Assembly (NCBI GenBank): GCA_964019415.1
Contig: OZ025868.1
Location: 9,795,143 to 9,859,142 of the forward strand
Length of the DNA: 64,000 nucleotides
Direction of reading: 5' to 3'
Origin: Ianthella basta
Lineage: Eukaryota > Porifera > Demospongiae > Verongiida > Ianthellidae
In this document: piece by piece, positions 45,359-56,049 of the stretch
Layout of the letters: every line of letters starts with the position of its first letter
Numbering within the stretch: the first letter of the stretch is position 1
Notes under the pieces: generated by a model
What the model was told of the DNA's origin: nothing
Database searches by the model: none
What the model saw: the letters and a program-made list of their open reading frames with translations, nothing else
Made by a program: the position numbers and the translations under genes

Positions 45359-45418
45359 ATATGCTAGCGTGAGCACTGATCATATTTATAGCCTAGCATC
45401 TCATCATGCGCTGTCACC

Positions 45419-46664
45419 GAAAGCTTGGATAAAGATGCTTGAAGGTGTTGAAAATGGCATACTCGCCGACGTTCAGAGCAAAACCGGCATATCTAGACGA
45501 CGCCTGAAACACACGTAGTTGCGCTGGTTAGGTGTAGGGAAATGTAAAGTTTCAGAATCGACTGAGAACTGGGCATATATGCATCTGTTCGCTGAGAAAA
45601 TAAAGAAAAACACCTTTTTGATAGTAATTTTGTCACAATTCGCACGTTCAGATGCTATTTTCTCGAAAAGAGACTACAGTACAGTTCTGTTCTCAGTCGA
45701 ATATAAAGGTATATTTACTACTAAACACGATGATGTGCAGCACACTCACCAAGAAGGGGCTCTAAGTATGCCGTTTTTTTATACAAAATTTCCTGAACAA
45801 CAAACCGGCCATTGTGATGACGTCAACAAACGTCACTTACGTTATCAAATAGCAATGTGTTAAAAGGAAGTTAGGACACGCTCGTCAACTGAAGTGCAGC
45901 AGATCGAGGATAGTAATCGTTATTGTTGTCAGGCCCACAGAACTGGAAGAGTATGATTTAGTGAAGGTACGTTGGGGCGCATCCACCTGTGCCACATTGC
46001 ACGCTGCGTAAGTCATCGCACAGCTTCAATTCACGCGTTGTCTCACTCTACGCGCTGCCTAACTCCACACGCAGCCTCAGTTCAGGCGCTGTTTTAGTCC
46101 ATGCGCTGTCTCACTCCACACACTGCCTCATTCCATACGCGACCTCACTCAACACTCTGCCTCTCTCCACGCGCTGTCTCATGTAGCTAATTTAACACAG
46201 TCTCATTCGACGCGCTGCTTCGCTCCACAAACGTTTTCTCATTCCACACGCTGTCTCACTCCACTCATACTCGGTACCAACTTGATTATTGCTGTAGACA
46301 AATACTGGAATACAGAAAATAGCTTCTTAGGGCAAAGACTCTTGTGTGAGCACTGTAGTAGGTGCTTATCTGCTATGTAAGCACTCTAGCATAGGGCTAG
46401 TCTGTTGTGTGAGTACAAGCACTCTAGCTGAGTGCTGGTCTGTTGTGTAAGGACTCTAGCTGAGTGCTGGTCTGTTGTGTAAGCGCTCTAGCTGAGTACT
46501 GGTTTGTTGTGCAAGCTCTAGCTTAGTGATGTCATTCGTGACATCAGTGATGTCATTCGTGACATCACTAAGTTTCTTTCTCCGAAACTGTAAATGAAAG
46601 GAATTTAGCGGTTATCCACACCTTTCACCTAAAGTACAGGTTTCCTGGTATAACTACCCTGTGG
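45419..46664 (+). mobile_element. Family B element, interior and right TIR
   Basis: The interior matches 32585-33060 (gcatactcgccgacgttcag, gttgcgctggttaggtgtag). The minisatellite of ctgtctcactcca units is at 46010-46265. The right TIR (46268-46664) is the inverse of 31988-32390, with about four hairpin units of agcactctagctgagtgct type, ending gtataactaccct. The left TIR is lost. Confidence 0.75.
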
Positions 46665-47317
46665 AGATGGATGGTGGGACCGGAAGTCCAGGTACCGGTC
46701 CGTGTGCGTGTGCTTCCTGTAGACAGTGACATCCAAGTTGCCATCATCTTTCCTCTGGAGCAGGGCGTCGAGAAAGGGAAGGCTCCCTTCCTTCTCCACT
46801 TCCACAGTGAACTTGATGGATGGCCGCACACTGTTGAGGTGGCTCAGGAGTCCTTCCATTGTGCCCTTCTTCACGATGCAGCAGGTGTCATCCACGTACC
46901 TCTTACAGAGCCGGGGCTTGGTCGGGGTGGACCTGAGTGCCAGTTCTTCGAAGAACTCCATGTACAAGTTCGCCACAACTGCTGAGACAAGGGAACCCAT
47001 TGCTGCACCTTCCCGTTGCTCATAGAACTCTCCTTCGTAGCAGAAATAGGTGGACTTCAAGCACGTCTCAAGCAGTTCTGCAACCCTGTCAGGAGAGAGA
47101 GTGGTCCTGTTCACCAGAGTTTCATCCCTTCGCAGTCTGTCACGAATGACCTGAACCGCCTCGTCGATGGGCACGTTGGTGAACAGGGAGGACACGTCAA
47201 AGCTGACCAGCATCTCGTCCTCCTCAACCCTCAGGTCTGACATCACCTCCACAAAATGCTTGGAGTTCTTCACATGTGAGTCCGTCTTGCCTGCTAAGGG
47301 GGAGATGAGGTGGTGTA
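46665..47317 (-). pseudogene. Penelope-like reverse transcriptase
   Basis: The minus strand reads LISPLAGKTDSHVKNSKHFV, LVSFDVSSLFTNVPIDEAV (RT motif with catalytic Asp), GAAMGSLVSAVVANLYMEFF, LCKRYVDDTCCIV (YVDD box), IKFTVEVEKEGSLPFLD and VYRKHTHTDRYLDFRSHHP. This is a Penelope-like RT in the usual order. The N-terminal finger is missing at the inversion junction, and the C-terminus is cut by family B at 46664. Within the preserved region the frame is open, suggesting a fairly recent copy. Confidence 0.9.
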
Positions 47318-47660
47318 CCAAGTCCCATGCAGCTGTGGCGAGACACTGAGGAGGCTCGAGACGAGAATGAAAGAGCACCAGGATGCCTGTCAGAAGGGGA
47401 CACTGGAGAAGTCAGCCCTTGCAGAACATGTGTGGGAGAACCACCATCCAATCAGATGGGAGGAGACAACAGTGATCGACCAAGCCAGGACCCCCAAAGA
47501 ACTGATGCTCAAGGAGGCAATCCACATCAGGCTGAACCGCCCCTCCCTCAACATGGATGGTGGGCTGGAGCTGCCTGGATGTTGGATGGCCGCCTTGAGG
47601 AAGGCAATCCCGCAACTTCCGGTGACACCCCTTGATGTGGCTTTCGGTGACAGTGCATGA
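47310..47660 (+). pseudogene. Penelope-like GIY-YIG endonuclease
   Basis: VYQVPCSCGETLRRLETRMK and EHQDACQKGTLEKSALAEHV, then ENHHPIRWEET, KELMLKEAIHIRLNRPSLNM and a stop. This is the C-terminal endonuclease of Penelope-like elements. It includes the CxC start, R-LETRMKEH (catalytic Arg region), H, and KEAIHI-LN-P (Glu). The YIGETG portion is deleted between CSCGE and RRLETR, removing the second half of the GIY-YIG signature. It reads opposite to the adjoining RT. Confidence 0.85.
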
Positions 47661-47705
47661 TGAGATGCTAGGCTATAAATATGATCAGTGCTCGCGCTAG
47701 CATAT

Positions 47706-47752
47706 CTTCGCCCTGAAGAAGACCAGAGCATCTGGTCGAAACGTCGGCAAGG
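47706..47752 (+). ncRNA. Hammerhead ribozyme, family 1
   Basis: Plus strand: GCC, CTGAAGA (47713-47719), bulged A, stem II GACCAG-agcat-CTGGTC, GAAAC, GTC, GGC. The core is intact. Stem I is short (GCC/GGC), with a weaker extension than the 35.8-kb copy. Confidence 0.72.
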
Positions 47753-47839
47753 TTTTCAACCCTGTTGTGAAGCTGATATTAGAGAACCAACCCTTTCTGA
47801 TGCCTGAGCCAGCTGAGAAGCCCTCACTTCATTCTCTTC

Positions 47840-48620
47840 TCTTCCAATTCATAAAATCGTCAATCACTTTCTGTTTGTGCCTTTAGAATATTGTCCACAA
47901 TTCCGTATAACTTGCTCCAGCAAATCTTCCTTCCTTCATTGTCTCCCTACTTTCTACTTCTCCTCACTCGTTGTGGGACTCAATTCTGGCCTGTTTGTTG
48001 ACCCTGTATCATCACAAACAGACCCCATGCCTTTGGTAGAGCCATCGGTGTTTGTTTCATCCTCACTCACCTCCCCAAGCTCACATTCAACTTCGCCTAG
48101 AACACCATCACCCAGGGTATCTACAACAATAGTTGGTCTGGTTGCAGGCTTGCTACCAAGTATTTCTTCAAGAATGTCAAAAACTTCCAACGCTTCATCC
48201 CACTCCTAACTTGTTGTGTTTGTCCTTGACTTTCCTGTATTCTGCTTTCAGCTTGTTAGCTTTCTCTCTACATTGGTCTGCACTTCTCTCAAACTATGCA
48301 TCATTCATTCCCCGTGCAATTCTTTCATACATGTGCTGGTTGCATTAAATCCTTCCAACTGACCTTGAATGGCATTGTCTTCCCAAAGTTCAACTAACTT
48401 CCATACTTCCTCTTCCATCCAATCTTTCGTCAACAATTATATGCGCCATGCATGCACGTGTCGCACACGTCCTCGAGTTTCCAGTAAACGGACCAGTCCA
48501 AACCATATCAGCACAGCAAGGTGAGCTAGCCTGAGCATGGTTTGTCTGGCGCAGTTCAGTACGGTTTGCTTATCATTCACATGACTAGAAACCAAACCAA
48601 ACGAAACCGAAACATGCCAG
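47840..48620. other. No gene seen
   Basis: Open frames at 47877-48209 (plus) and 47954-48190 (minus, acidic) overlap and lack any domain. Confidence 0.35.
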
Positions 48621-48677
48621 TATGGTTTTTAATGTAGTCAATGTTCACTCGATTCCAACCATGCAATAATTCAAAAA

Positions 48678-48727
48678 GGATTACTGACGTTTCGGCCACA
48701 ATTCTTTGGCCTTCATCAGAGTAACAC
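48678..48727 (-). ncRNA. Hammerhead ribozyme, family 2, left arm
   Basis: Minus strand: stem I GTTACT with AGTAAT (six pairs, one G-U), CTGATGA, bulged A, stem II GGCCA with TGGCC, GAAAC, GTC. All invariant core positions are present. Confidence 0.8.
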
Positions 48728-48785
48728 TGAACAAAACAACAGGATTACACAATTAAGAAGTGTGTAGTCCTGTTGTTTTGTTCAG

Positions 48786-48834
48786 CGTTACTCTGATGAA
48801 GGCCAAAGAATTGTGGCCGAAACGTCAGTAATCC
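48786..48834 (+). ncRNA. Hammerhead ribozyme, family 2, right arm
   Basis: Plus-strand mirror of the left arm: GTTACT, CTGATGA (48793-48799), GGCCA-aagaattg-TGGCC, GAAAC, GTC and AGTAAT. Confidence 0.8.
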
Positions 48835-48925
48835 TTTTTGAATTATTGCATGGTTGGAATCGAGTGAACATTGACTACATGACTAATAACTGCCAACCGA
48901 GAATCTCACTTCACGGTTTTTAATG

Positions 48926-49545
48926 CCTGCGTGAATGCGCCAATAGTAAAATTCAGTGTAAAATGCCCTTACTAATCTAGCTCAAGGCAAACAGAAGGAC
49001 AGCTGTAAGTGCACAAATGTTCTTGGATGATCTGCTGCTTACTACCTTGATTATGTGCTATACGTTGATGGTTGACAGTGCTTGTGTGCTACTTCGAAGA
49101 CAATAATAACATGTTCACATATGCCAATCTTCAGTCTCTTAATCACATTCATAAAAATGCTTTGCTCCTTCTCATTCAGGAAAGGGAAATGATGAAGGTT
49201 CATTGGCCAAGTATGCCCACACAAACAGTTAATGAGAACTGAACATACATAGTTACAATGAACACTGAATCATTAGAATATATATCAACAAAATTTTGAC
49301 AGTTTCCCATCCCTATTTGGGGTCGATTATCTATGCTACTAAAGTCATTGCTCATTGATTAGTAAAAGGGGTAGTCACACAATAGTACACAGACAACGTA
49401 ATGCACTCACCAAGTTGAGAATTCACTTCAGACATAACTGCCAAATATAAAATAGCATACAGCATGGCAACCATTCTGTCCACCCTAATCTGCACAAGGA
49501 AGTATGCAAGCCATGTAAGACAGTTGTTAAAACAATAGAAAGAAT
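48926..49545. other. No gene seen
   Basis: No motif-bearing frame or element boundary recognised. Confidence 0.35.
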
Positions 49546-49547
49546 AG

Positions 49548-49790
49548 AATTTTCTACAAAACTACTAAAGATGTAGGGCTGGCATAAAAAAAGTACAGAA
49601 ACAAGGAAAGGCTACTACACAGTTCAGCATTCACTATTGCCCCTACTTTGAAGAGTGTGGCATCATATAGTACTACACTCGTGCATGTAGGGACAATGGT
49701 GAATGCCCAACTGTGTAGTAGCTTTTCCTTGTCTCTGGACCTTTTATGCCAGCCCTGCATCTTCAGTAGTTTTTGTAGAAAATTTTATTC
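49548..49790. repeat. Foldback family L, complete palindrome
   Basis: tttctacaaaactactaaag and gatgtagggctggcataaaa are mirrored by ttttatgccagccctgcatc and tagtttttgtagaaaat, with atgtagggacaatggtgaat near the centre. Other copies: 54129-54366 (complete), 12575-12670 and 31600-31745 (halves). Confidence 0.75.
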
Positions 49791-50159
49791 CTCTAGTTTC
49801 TGCACTTTTTATGGAGCATAAGCTGAGTTATGATACATTGCCTTACCCACATGACAGCAATGCAGGTACTATGGCCATCATGTAATTATTCTGAAGCCGT
49901 ATTGAAGTGGCAGCTACAACCTAGGCTCCACATGAACTCAGAAACGTCAACTGGAAGCTACCTCATAGTAACTAAATGGCAGCCCACTAGCACAACCACC
50001 ATGGATGTCCTTCTAAACGGCACACTGTTTAACAGTGACCGAAGTGTGTCCCATATGCACTTGCGAAGACTCATCTGACCACATTGTGGGGCTATTGGCC
50101 CAAAACTTAAGACCAAGCGACCAACCGTCATACATAGCTATGTGATTACATCATTGCAA

Positions 50160-50565
50160 AATGGCACCTTGCACCTAGCGAAGACTGACAAAGGCTGGAA
50201 AACCTTCATTTGTGGACTGGCTCACAAAGCCATCAAACCTACAAAAGGCACTTACCTGCCAAATACGTCACAGAACTGTGGATAAATAATTCTCTTACTC
50301 CTTGTTGTTCATGAGTTACAGCTGACAGAGAAAAAGAATAAGACGAAACATGGAAAAGGCTTTGCCGCTTTCTACTCGACGGCACCCTGGCTCTTGGATG
50401 TAAGATTAGCTATGTAAACTGTACAGCCTTCCTTCCTCACTGGCAGTTCCTTTTGTCGGTTCTTGCTTCTGTTCAGGAGTAGCGCTACTTTTCGTTTGTA
50501 TTACAGCATACAAACAACCACGGCCATCCCTACATAGACAGCATTACCATGCTGTGTGATGACCT
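50160..50565 (+). repeat. Family A repeat copy
   Basis: It has the full body from aaaatggcaccttgcacct through tttgtattacagcatacaaa to the hairpin agacagcattaccatgctgt at about 50537-50557. Confidence 0.75.
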
Positions 50566-50569
50566 GCCA

Positions 50570-51440
50570 TGGAGGTAAATAAGGCAGTAGCAATGACTAC
50601 TGTGTATCATGTCAAGATCAAATTAGCACAATTTTTAGCAGGAGACGAAAATGTGCTACTGCCTCCAGTTTCCGTCCTTAACCAATTCCCTTCAAATGGG
50701 ATCAATCCATATCTTATCTCAGTGATGGGTACAGAACTTTCTTTTCTTCCTTCATTAACCCTCAGCACACAAGCACCACAGGGTTACAATAGTCAACTGC
50801 GTTTGACTGACAACGAGGCGGCTTCAGAATGACACTACCAGCTTCAGCACATCACTCATTCCCAAACTATCAGGGCGCTTGCGCTAAAACAGCCTTGTTC
50901 AAGAGCTAGTAACTGGCCGTGTTCAGCTGCCATTCAACAGAGCCAAACGGAGAACTATATCGTGCAATGAACATGCGTGAACAATAGTAGATGCGCAGGG
51001 CAACAGCTATATCGCCAAAATTTGTGCAATAGAAAATGGATGGGCGACGCCTGAAGGGTTACATAATCATGAGCACTGTGAAGTGTTAATGGGACAGCAG
51101 AGACTTAGAAAGTGAGGCAGGTGCACACAAAGTGCGATGTCAGCAAAACTCCATGTGGTACAGCAAGGCTGGTTGGTTGCATTTCAAATGTATGCCCTTG
51201 TTTTACAGCGACAGAGCACTGAGGGTTCTGCACTTCGACGCTCTCCTTTCTTCTCAGGTAAAGCAGTTGCTGAGCACAATGAAGCCAACAGCTCTTCAGA
51301 GTGACTTACATTGTAAGATAAGAAAGTAAAAGCAATGGATGGTATCTGAAGTGACGTAGATGTACTTCTTTTGATGGACATAACCATGGGGAGAAGTCTG
51401 CTTAAGCAGAAATTAGTGACTTGAAGTTTTTCTACATGTA
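50570..51440. other. No gene seen
   Basis: An 87-codon frame at 50569-50832 shows no recognisable domain and lies next to repeat A. Confidence 0.35.
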
Positions 51441-51642
51441 ACTACCATTTACATGAAAACGCCACAAAACATCATAACTGTATCAAGTGATCCCACATTC
51501 CCGTTTAATTCTCACGAGTGCATGCCACAATTTTACAGCTGACTTGCTAGCTACAAGGATTATGATCACTGGGCTTTTCACTCTTCTTCAGTTGTTTGCC
51601 ATTTGTGAGCTGATCCGTGTAGAATAACGTCTTGTGCAACTA

Positions 51643-52396
51643 CGGTATGTGACAATATAACGTTAACGTTCCATTCCATTTCGTTCCGTTTCTATGCAAG
51701 GGTCGAACCGTCATACAGATCGTTCGTTTCGTCCGTTTTGTCTTATTATCGTACTAAAATCATTTTCGGTAGAACGGATGAGAAAACAGTAGCGTCAAAA
51801 CTGAACGATTGGTCCCGCTACGGTACGATTAAACACAGTTTAAAAGGCTTGCATTGGGGCGGATTCGTTGTTCTTACAGTGCTGACAAATGACAGAGATG
51901 TACAGCAGCTACAAGAGACAACGCATTCTCCATTTCGCTCTAATTGGCCACAAGGCACCAACTATTTCCCGCCTGTTACGGGAGGAAGGTCTAAGAACTA
52001 GCCGCGTGGGGATGCACAAGTTCCTTCAGAAGTACAAGGGACCGACGAAGATGATGCCGGCAGTGAAGGCCCTCGTGGAACGGCAGATGAGGGAAGACAA
52101 TGAAACAACCGCCATACAGCTGCACGCTCTCCTCCACCGCAATGGCCACACCATGACTCTGAAGACAGTCCTCAGATGTCGCGCCGATCTATTTCACTCA
52201 TTTTATTCACTGTCGAACCGTCTTCGACCATTTATTCGCCAGCTGAATCGTTTTTGAACCGTCCATCCGTTTCGTCTAAATGTTCGTCCGTACCATTTCG
52301 TCTAAACGGTACGGTTTTCCGTACTACGGAAAAGGTCGTTCCGTTTCATACCGTTTTTCTGAAAACAGAACGTTAACGTTATATTGTCACATACTG
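51643..52396 (+). mobile_element. Tc1 deletion derivative, TA-flanked
   Basis: TA at 51641-51642 and 52397-52398 flanks cggtatgtgacaatataacg and its inverse gttatattgtcacatactg. Inner ends are rich in gttccatttcgtt-type motifs. It keeps the N-terminal transposase sequence at 51889-52180: YKRQRILHFALIGHKAPTIS, LLREEGLRTSRVGMHKFLQK, MMPAVKALVERQMREDNETT and MTLKTVLRCR. This is the paired helix-turn-helix DNA-binding region; the catalytic domain is deleted. It is inserted in repeat S, whose unoccupied version is at 36.4 kb. Confidence 0.85.
51889..52180 (+). pseudogene. Tc1 transposase N-terminal DNA-binding region
   Basis: About 97 open codons contain the first HTH (RILHFALIGHKAPTISRLLR) and the second HTH-like AIQLHALLHRNGHTMTLKTV. 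There is a deletion between KFLQKYK and the linker, and no DDE domain. If translated, it could bind element ends without cutting, but expression is not shown. Confidence 0.75.
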
Positions 52397-52479
52397 TATG
52401 CGAATGCCTTTTACGTGGGATTATCAGTCTTTCATAGTGGTCCAGAAACAGCAATGGTCCTGATGGAGGCACAGCCCTA

Positions 52480-53050
52480 GCCTGCCATCTACGTGCAGTT
52501 ACTCCACACTCTTGGACGATGCTGTTTCTTCTTACTTCCTTGCACTTTTCTTACCATCATCTTGCAAAATCGCAATTTACAGGGGAAATGACTCCAGAAG
52601 TGGTTAGGGCTAATCCTGACTAACCTAGACCTTGGGAATTAATTTCTCCTCAGATATAGAACTTGTTCGTGAATGATTCTCTGTCCAACTACTTCTTACT
52701 TAACTACTTTCTGCTTTAGATTAAAACTGGACCTGCATGAGAAGCTGCAGTTCTGCAGATGCAGCATAATGATACAGTACATAGAAGAAAAAGGTACCGT
52801 CTACAGGTGTACACACTCCCATAAGGCTACCCATACGTAGTCGTAAGTATGCCTGTATGTGCACCTATACATACATAGCCATTAGTAGAAACTAACTCCC
52901 ATAAGGAATTAATACGTCTCGAAGGAATCAATCGCAAGAACAGTTACTTCGCCCTTTGATCCTCATCACAAAGGTGTATTGGAAGATGGCTAGGTTCACG
53001 AAATTATTTCTAGCATTGGTACAAGTATAAAATCCTGTGTTATTCCATCA
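52480..53050 (+). repeat. Solo LINE 3' end; otherwise no gene
   Basis: 52722-52775 reads aaactggacctgcatgagaa, then gctgcagttctgcagatgca, matching the 3' stem-loop of the LINE at 17.37 kb with compensating changes. The rest is unremarkable. Confidence 0.55.
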
Positions 53051-53169
53051 CTTCAATGAAGAACAAAGAGCCACTAGTTGGCTTCATGAAATTAATCCTA
53101 CAATATAAAGAAACAGAGCATCTCTCTTGCAGACCATTTGAGGCTCGCTTTACATCAGAAAAGCACAAG

Positions 53170-53290
53170 CAGTTAGCACTTTCAGTCACCAACTTTTACA
53201 AAGCAACTTCACCTTCTCAAGCACCAACCACCACTGCCTACACCACCACACTCTACATCAAAGGCACCTCAGAGGCCATCAGACAGATCC
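53170..53290 (+). pseudogene. Possible Penelope-like RT-endonuclease linker fragment
   Basis: TTTAYTTTLYIKGTSEAIRQ followed by ILSG resembles the conserved (L/I)PYIKGLSExIxRIL segment between RT and endonuclease in Penelope-like elements. It is short and ends where a reversed family A copy begins. Weak identification. Confidence 0.35.
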
Positions 53291-53372
53291 TATCAGGTAG
53301 TATCTATGTAGGGATGACAGTGGTTGTTTGTATGCTGTAATACAAACAAAAAGTCACGCTACTCCTGAACAG

Positions 53373-53481
53373 TGGTAGTTCACTTGGAAGTCACTAGCCA
53401 AAGATTTGATTTCTTTACCAAACGTTTCGGCAGCTGACTGCTGCCTTCTTCAGTGGTAATGACTTACAGTGTGTGGTGGTT
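53373..53481. mobile_element. 109-bp hammerhead insertion with 12-bp TSD
   Basis: ACTCCTGAACAG at 53361-53372 and 53482-53493 flanks the insertion inside a family A repeat. Other family A copies have a single actcctgaac at this point. No coding capacity. It is a third ribozyme family. Confidence 0.85.
53415..53459 (-). ncRNA. Hammerhead ribozyme, family 3
   Basis: Minus strand: stem I TTACCA with TGGTAA (six perfect pairs), CTGAAGA, bulged A, stem II GGCAG-cagtcag-CTGCC, GAAAC, then GTT at the cleavage step (an allowed NUH). The core is intact. Confidence 0.78.
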
Positions 53482-54486
53482 ACTCCTGAACAGGACCAAA
53501 AACTGACAAAGCTTACCATGAGGAAGCGGGGACTGAACAATGCACATGGCTAACCTTACATCCCAGTGAAGTTGCGCCTACATGTAGAGAGCATCCTCGA
53601 GTTTTCCCACATTTCGTATTCTTCTTCTTCTTCGACAGCCATAGTGCACAAACCAAAGGAACCAGAAGAAAAACTCTTGCACCACATTGCACTGTTTTTG
53701 GCTGACTGCATTTCTTTGTAGGTTAGAAGGCGGCGCAATTTAGTTGGGAAGGTGGCGCAATTTAGTTGGGAAGACGGCGCTTGCTACGACTCTTGCCGTG
53801 TTGCTTGGCCAAGCGGGGCGGACACCATTTTTAAATCACATAATTCAACCGGATGAAACCGGCGTGACTGGTGCCATTGCAAGCAGCTGCGTACAGCTTC
53901 CCAAGGCTCCTTCTTCCGTTGTTTTGCTCCACAGATGAATTCTTCATCCTGCTCTATGACTTAGCGTGGCATTTGGCTTGTGGAATGAATTATTTACAAT
54001 GGCAATACAATTTCTCAAATGCAAATTGCAGCTAATTCTATCAGGAGCTACACAAGAATTTTATATAGCTAGCTATATCGTGCATCTTGGCTCCTGCTCC
54101 ATAAACATTGCAGAAACTAGATAGAATAAAATTTTCTACAAAAATTGTAAGAATGTGGGGATGGCATAAAAAGGACAGAAACAAGTAAAACCTGTTACAC
54201 ATTGGAGCATTAACCATCGTCCCAACATTCAAGGATGTAGGACTATGTGGTGCGACATTCTTGCATGTAGGGACCATGGCTAATGGCCAATGTGTAACAG
54301 CCTTTACTTGTTTCTGTCCTTTTTATGCCATCCCTACATTCTTACAATTTTTGTAGAAAATGTTTATTATGTCTATCTCCACTGCACATCAGTACCATTT
54401 TTCAGCTGACAAACACGGTACAACAACTGTTAGTACACCCAAAGGACCCGGTCCATGAAGGAGTAAGATTGTATTGTGTAACCATA

Positions 54487-55005
54487 CAGTATGTGACAAT
54501 ATAATGTTAATGTTTCGTTTTTTAAAAACGCTGGAAAAACGGCGCGTCCCATCTCGCAGAATGGAAGAGAACGATGAATAAAACAATACGGAACGGTAGC
54601 ATTATCATTGCACAACTTCTCCGGAACGATTCGGCAGGTAAATAAAACGATTGAGAGACAACTTCACGGCAAAAATGATAGTGAGACAGTTCATACGTCG
54701 GCCAATATGTTCATAGTGCAGAATCCGCTGCCTCTTATAACTGCTGCATACTTCAGTCACTTGTCTAATACTACGAATTCGTGCCAAACCGCTTCGACTG
54801 CTTCTATATAATCGCTCTGTACATCCTTGAATCGTTTCATTCCAAAACCGTTCTGACACGTGTTCGTATTGCCTACGTTAGAATCGTTTTCCTCTCCAAA
54901 AGAAAACGGAAGGGGACGGAACAGAACGGAATAGAGAACGGTGTAATAAATGGAACGGAATGGAACGAAACGAAACAAACGTTAACATCATATTGTCACA
55001 TACTG
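54487..55005 (-). mobile_element. Tc1 deletion derivative 2
   Basis: TA, then cagtatgtgacaatataatg at the left and catcatattgtcacatactg at the right (flanking TG, probably a mutated TA). The minus strand keeps a trace of the N-terminal transposase (EVCSSYKRQRILHYEHIGRR), homologous to 51889 on. The ends are rich in gaacggaac motifs. Confidence 0.8.
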
Positions 55006-55009
55006 TGTT

Positions 55010-55950
55010 CATTGTAGTAGTTGCCCAAAAGCATATGGTAGGGGGTCCAAATTCTGAAGACATTTCCAAACAGGTCTCTCTCTACAGCTGAGTGATCAAA
55101 TTACTACAATTCATCTTCATAAGAAGCACCTACCTTTCCTCTTTTTGCAGCTGACAGAGAATCGTAGATAGCTGGCTGCATGACCATGTCATTATACTCT
55201 CAACATATTGTGACCAATTAGCACCCTGGGCCCTAATTCAGTATACAAAGGACTTACAAAGTGGTGACACTCTTTACAGCCTACAGTCAAGAACTTGGTC
55301 AAGAACAGCTTATGATACCAAGTCTAGATAGATTGCTTTTGGAGATCCAACGAAGCTCCACAATTAAGGCGGCGGTCACTCTACGGCGGAAATGACGGCA
55401 GCGGTCACGGTGATGATTATGCAACATGGTGGGTCAGTTGTACTATAAAATATTCCGAAGGTTATTGTCAATAACAAAGAGAAAATGAAGGACTTCGTTG
55501 TTTGGATCTACCTTTTTTCATTGTATCAGCTTGACATTGGCTGTCCCAATCACAGGAATTGACTTCACAAGACTATGTTTGTTTGTTTTTTACCACCAGC
55601 GATGTCTGCAGAGCAGTAAAAAATCATTGCAGCTGCTTTTTATGCCATTGCTCCTGGCTCTGCCACCTTTCCAGGACATAATCCATTCACACACCGGTAT
55701 TACATTACATGAAGCCAGTATTGGTATTATATTACATGAAGCCCAAGTGTTGGAATGTGCATGGAGTGTTGAAAGTGTGTACCTTGACAACACACCACAC
55801 AGAAACAGCCACGTAGCTAAGGAAATAAGAACATACATAGACAGGGGAACCTGGCTATGGGATATTTGGTCAGCAACAGCTTTCTCCGCTTAAGTTAGAA
55901 ATATGTTTACTGTACATAGTCTACCTCATCACTCTGTGTCGTACAGTCTG

Positions 55951-56049
<99 letters not shown>

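Larger units (their letters stand above)
45266..47829. mobile_element. Head-to-head Penelope-like element with 10-bp TSD
   Basis: CATTCTCTTC is present at 45256-45265 and 47830-47839. From the left: an inverted pLTR with hammerhead (45266-45418), a family B insertion (45419-46664), RT on the minus strand (46665-47317), then GIY-YIG endonuclease on the plus strand (about 47310-47660) and a forward pLTR (47646-47829). RT and endonuclease normally form one ORF, so the two halves are inverted relative to each other around 47317. The single outer duplication shows that the inverted structure entered as one unit. Confidence 0.8.
48635..48914. mobile_element. 280-bp palindromic hammerhead retroelement with 11-bp TSD
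   Basis: GGTTTTTAATG at 48624-48634 and 48915-48925 flanks two nearly perfect inverted arms (tagtcaatgttcactcgatt to caaaacaacaggattac, and the inverse), with a very short centre around 48755. Each arm has a complete hammerhead core. No protein is encoded. It is a second, distinct ribozyme family. Confidence 0.85.
53290..54365 (-). repeat. Reversed A-M-L composite repeat
   Basis: It reads family A (53290-53750, reversed), M (53760-54060, with gcaaattgcagctaattcta) and the complete palindrome L (54129-54366). The same order occurs forward at 12560-13275. The A part contains the hammerhead insertion at 53373-53481. Confidence 0.65.

Noticed and set aside
55498..55893. 131-codon plus frame
   Set aside because: No domain, no splice context, and its end shares wording with repeat flanks.
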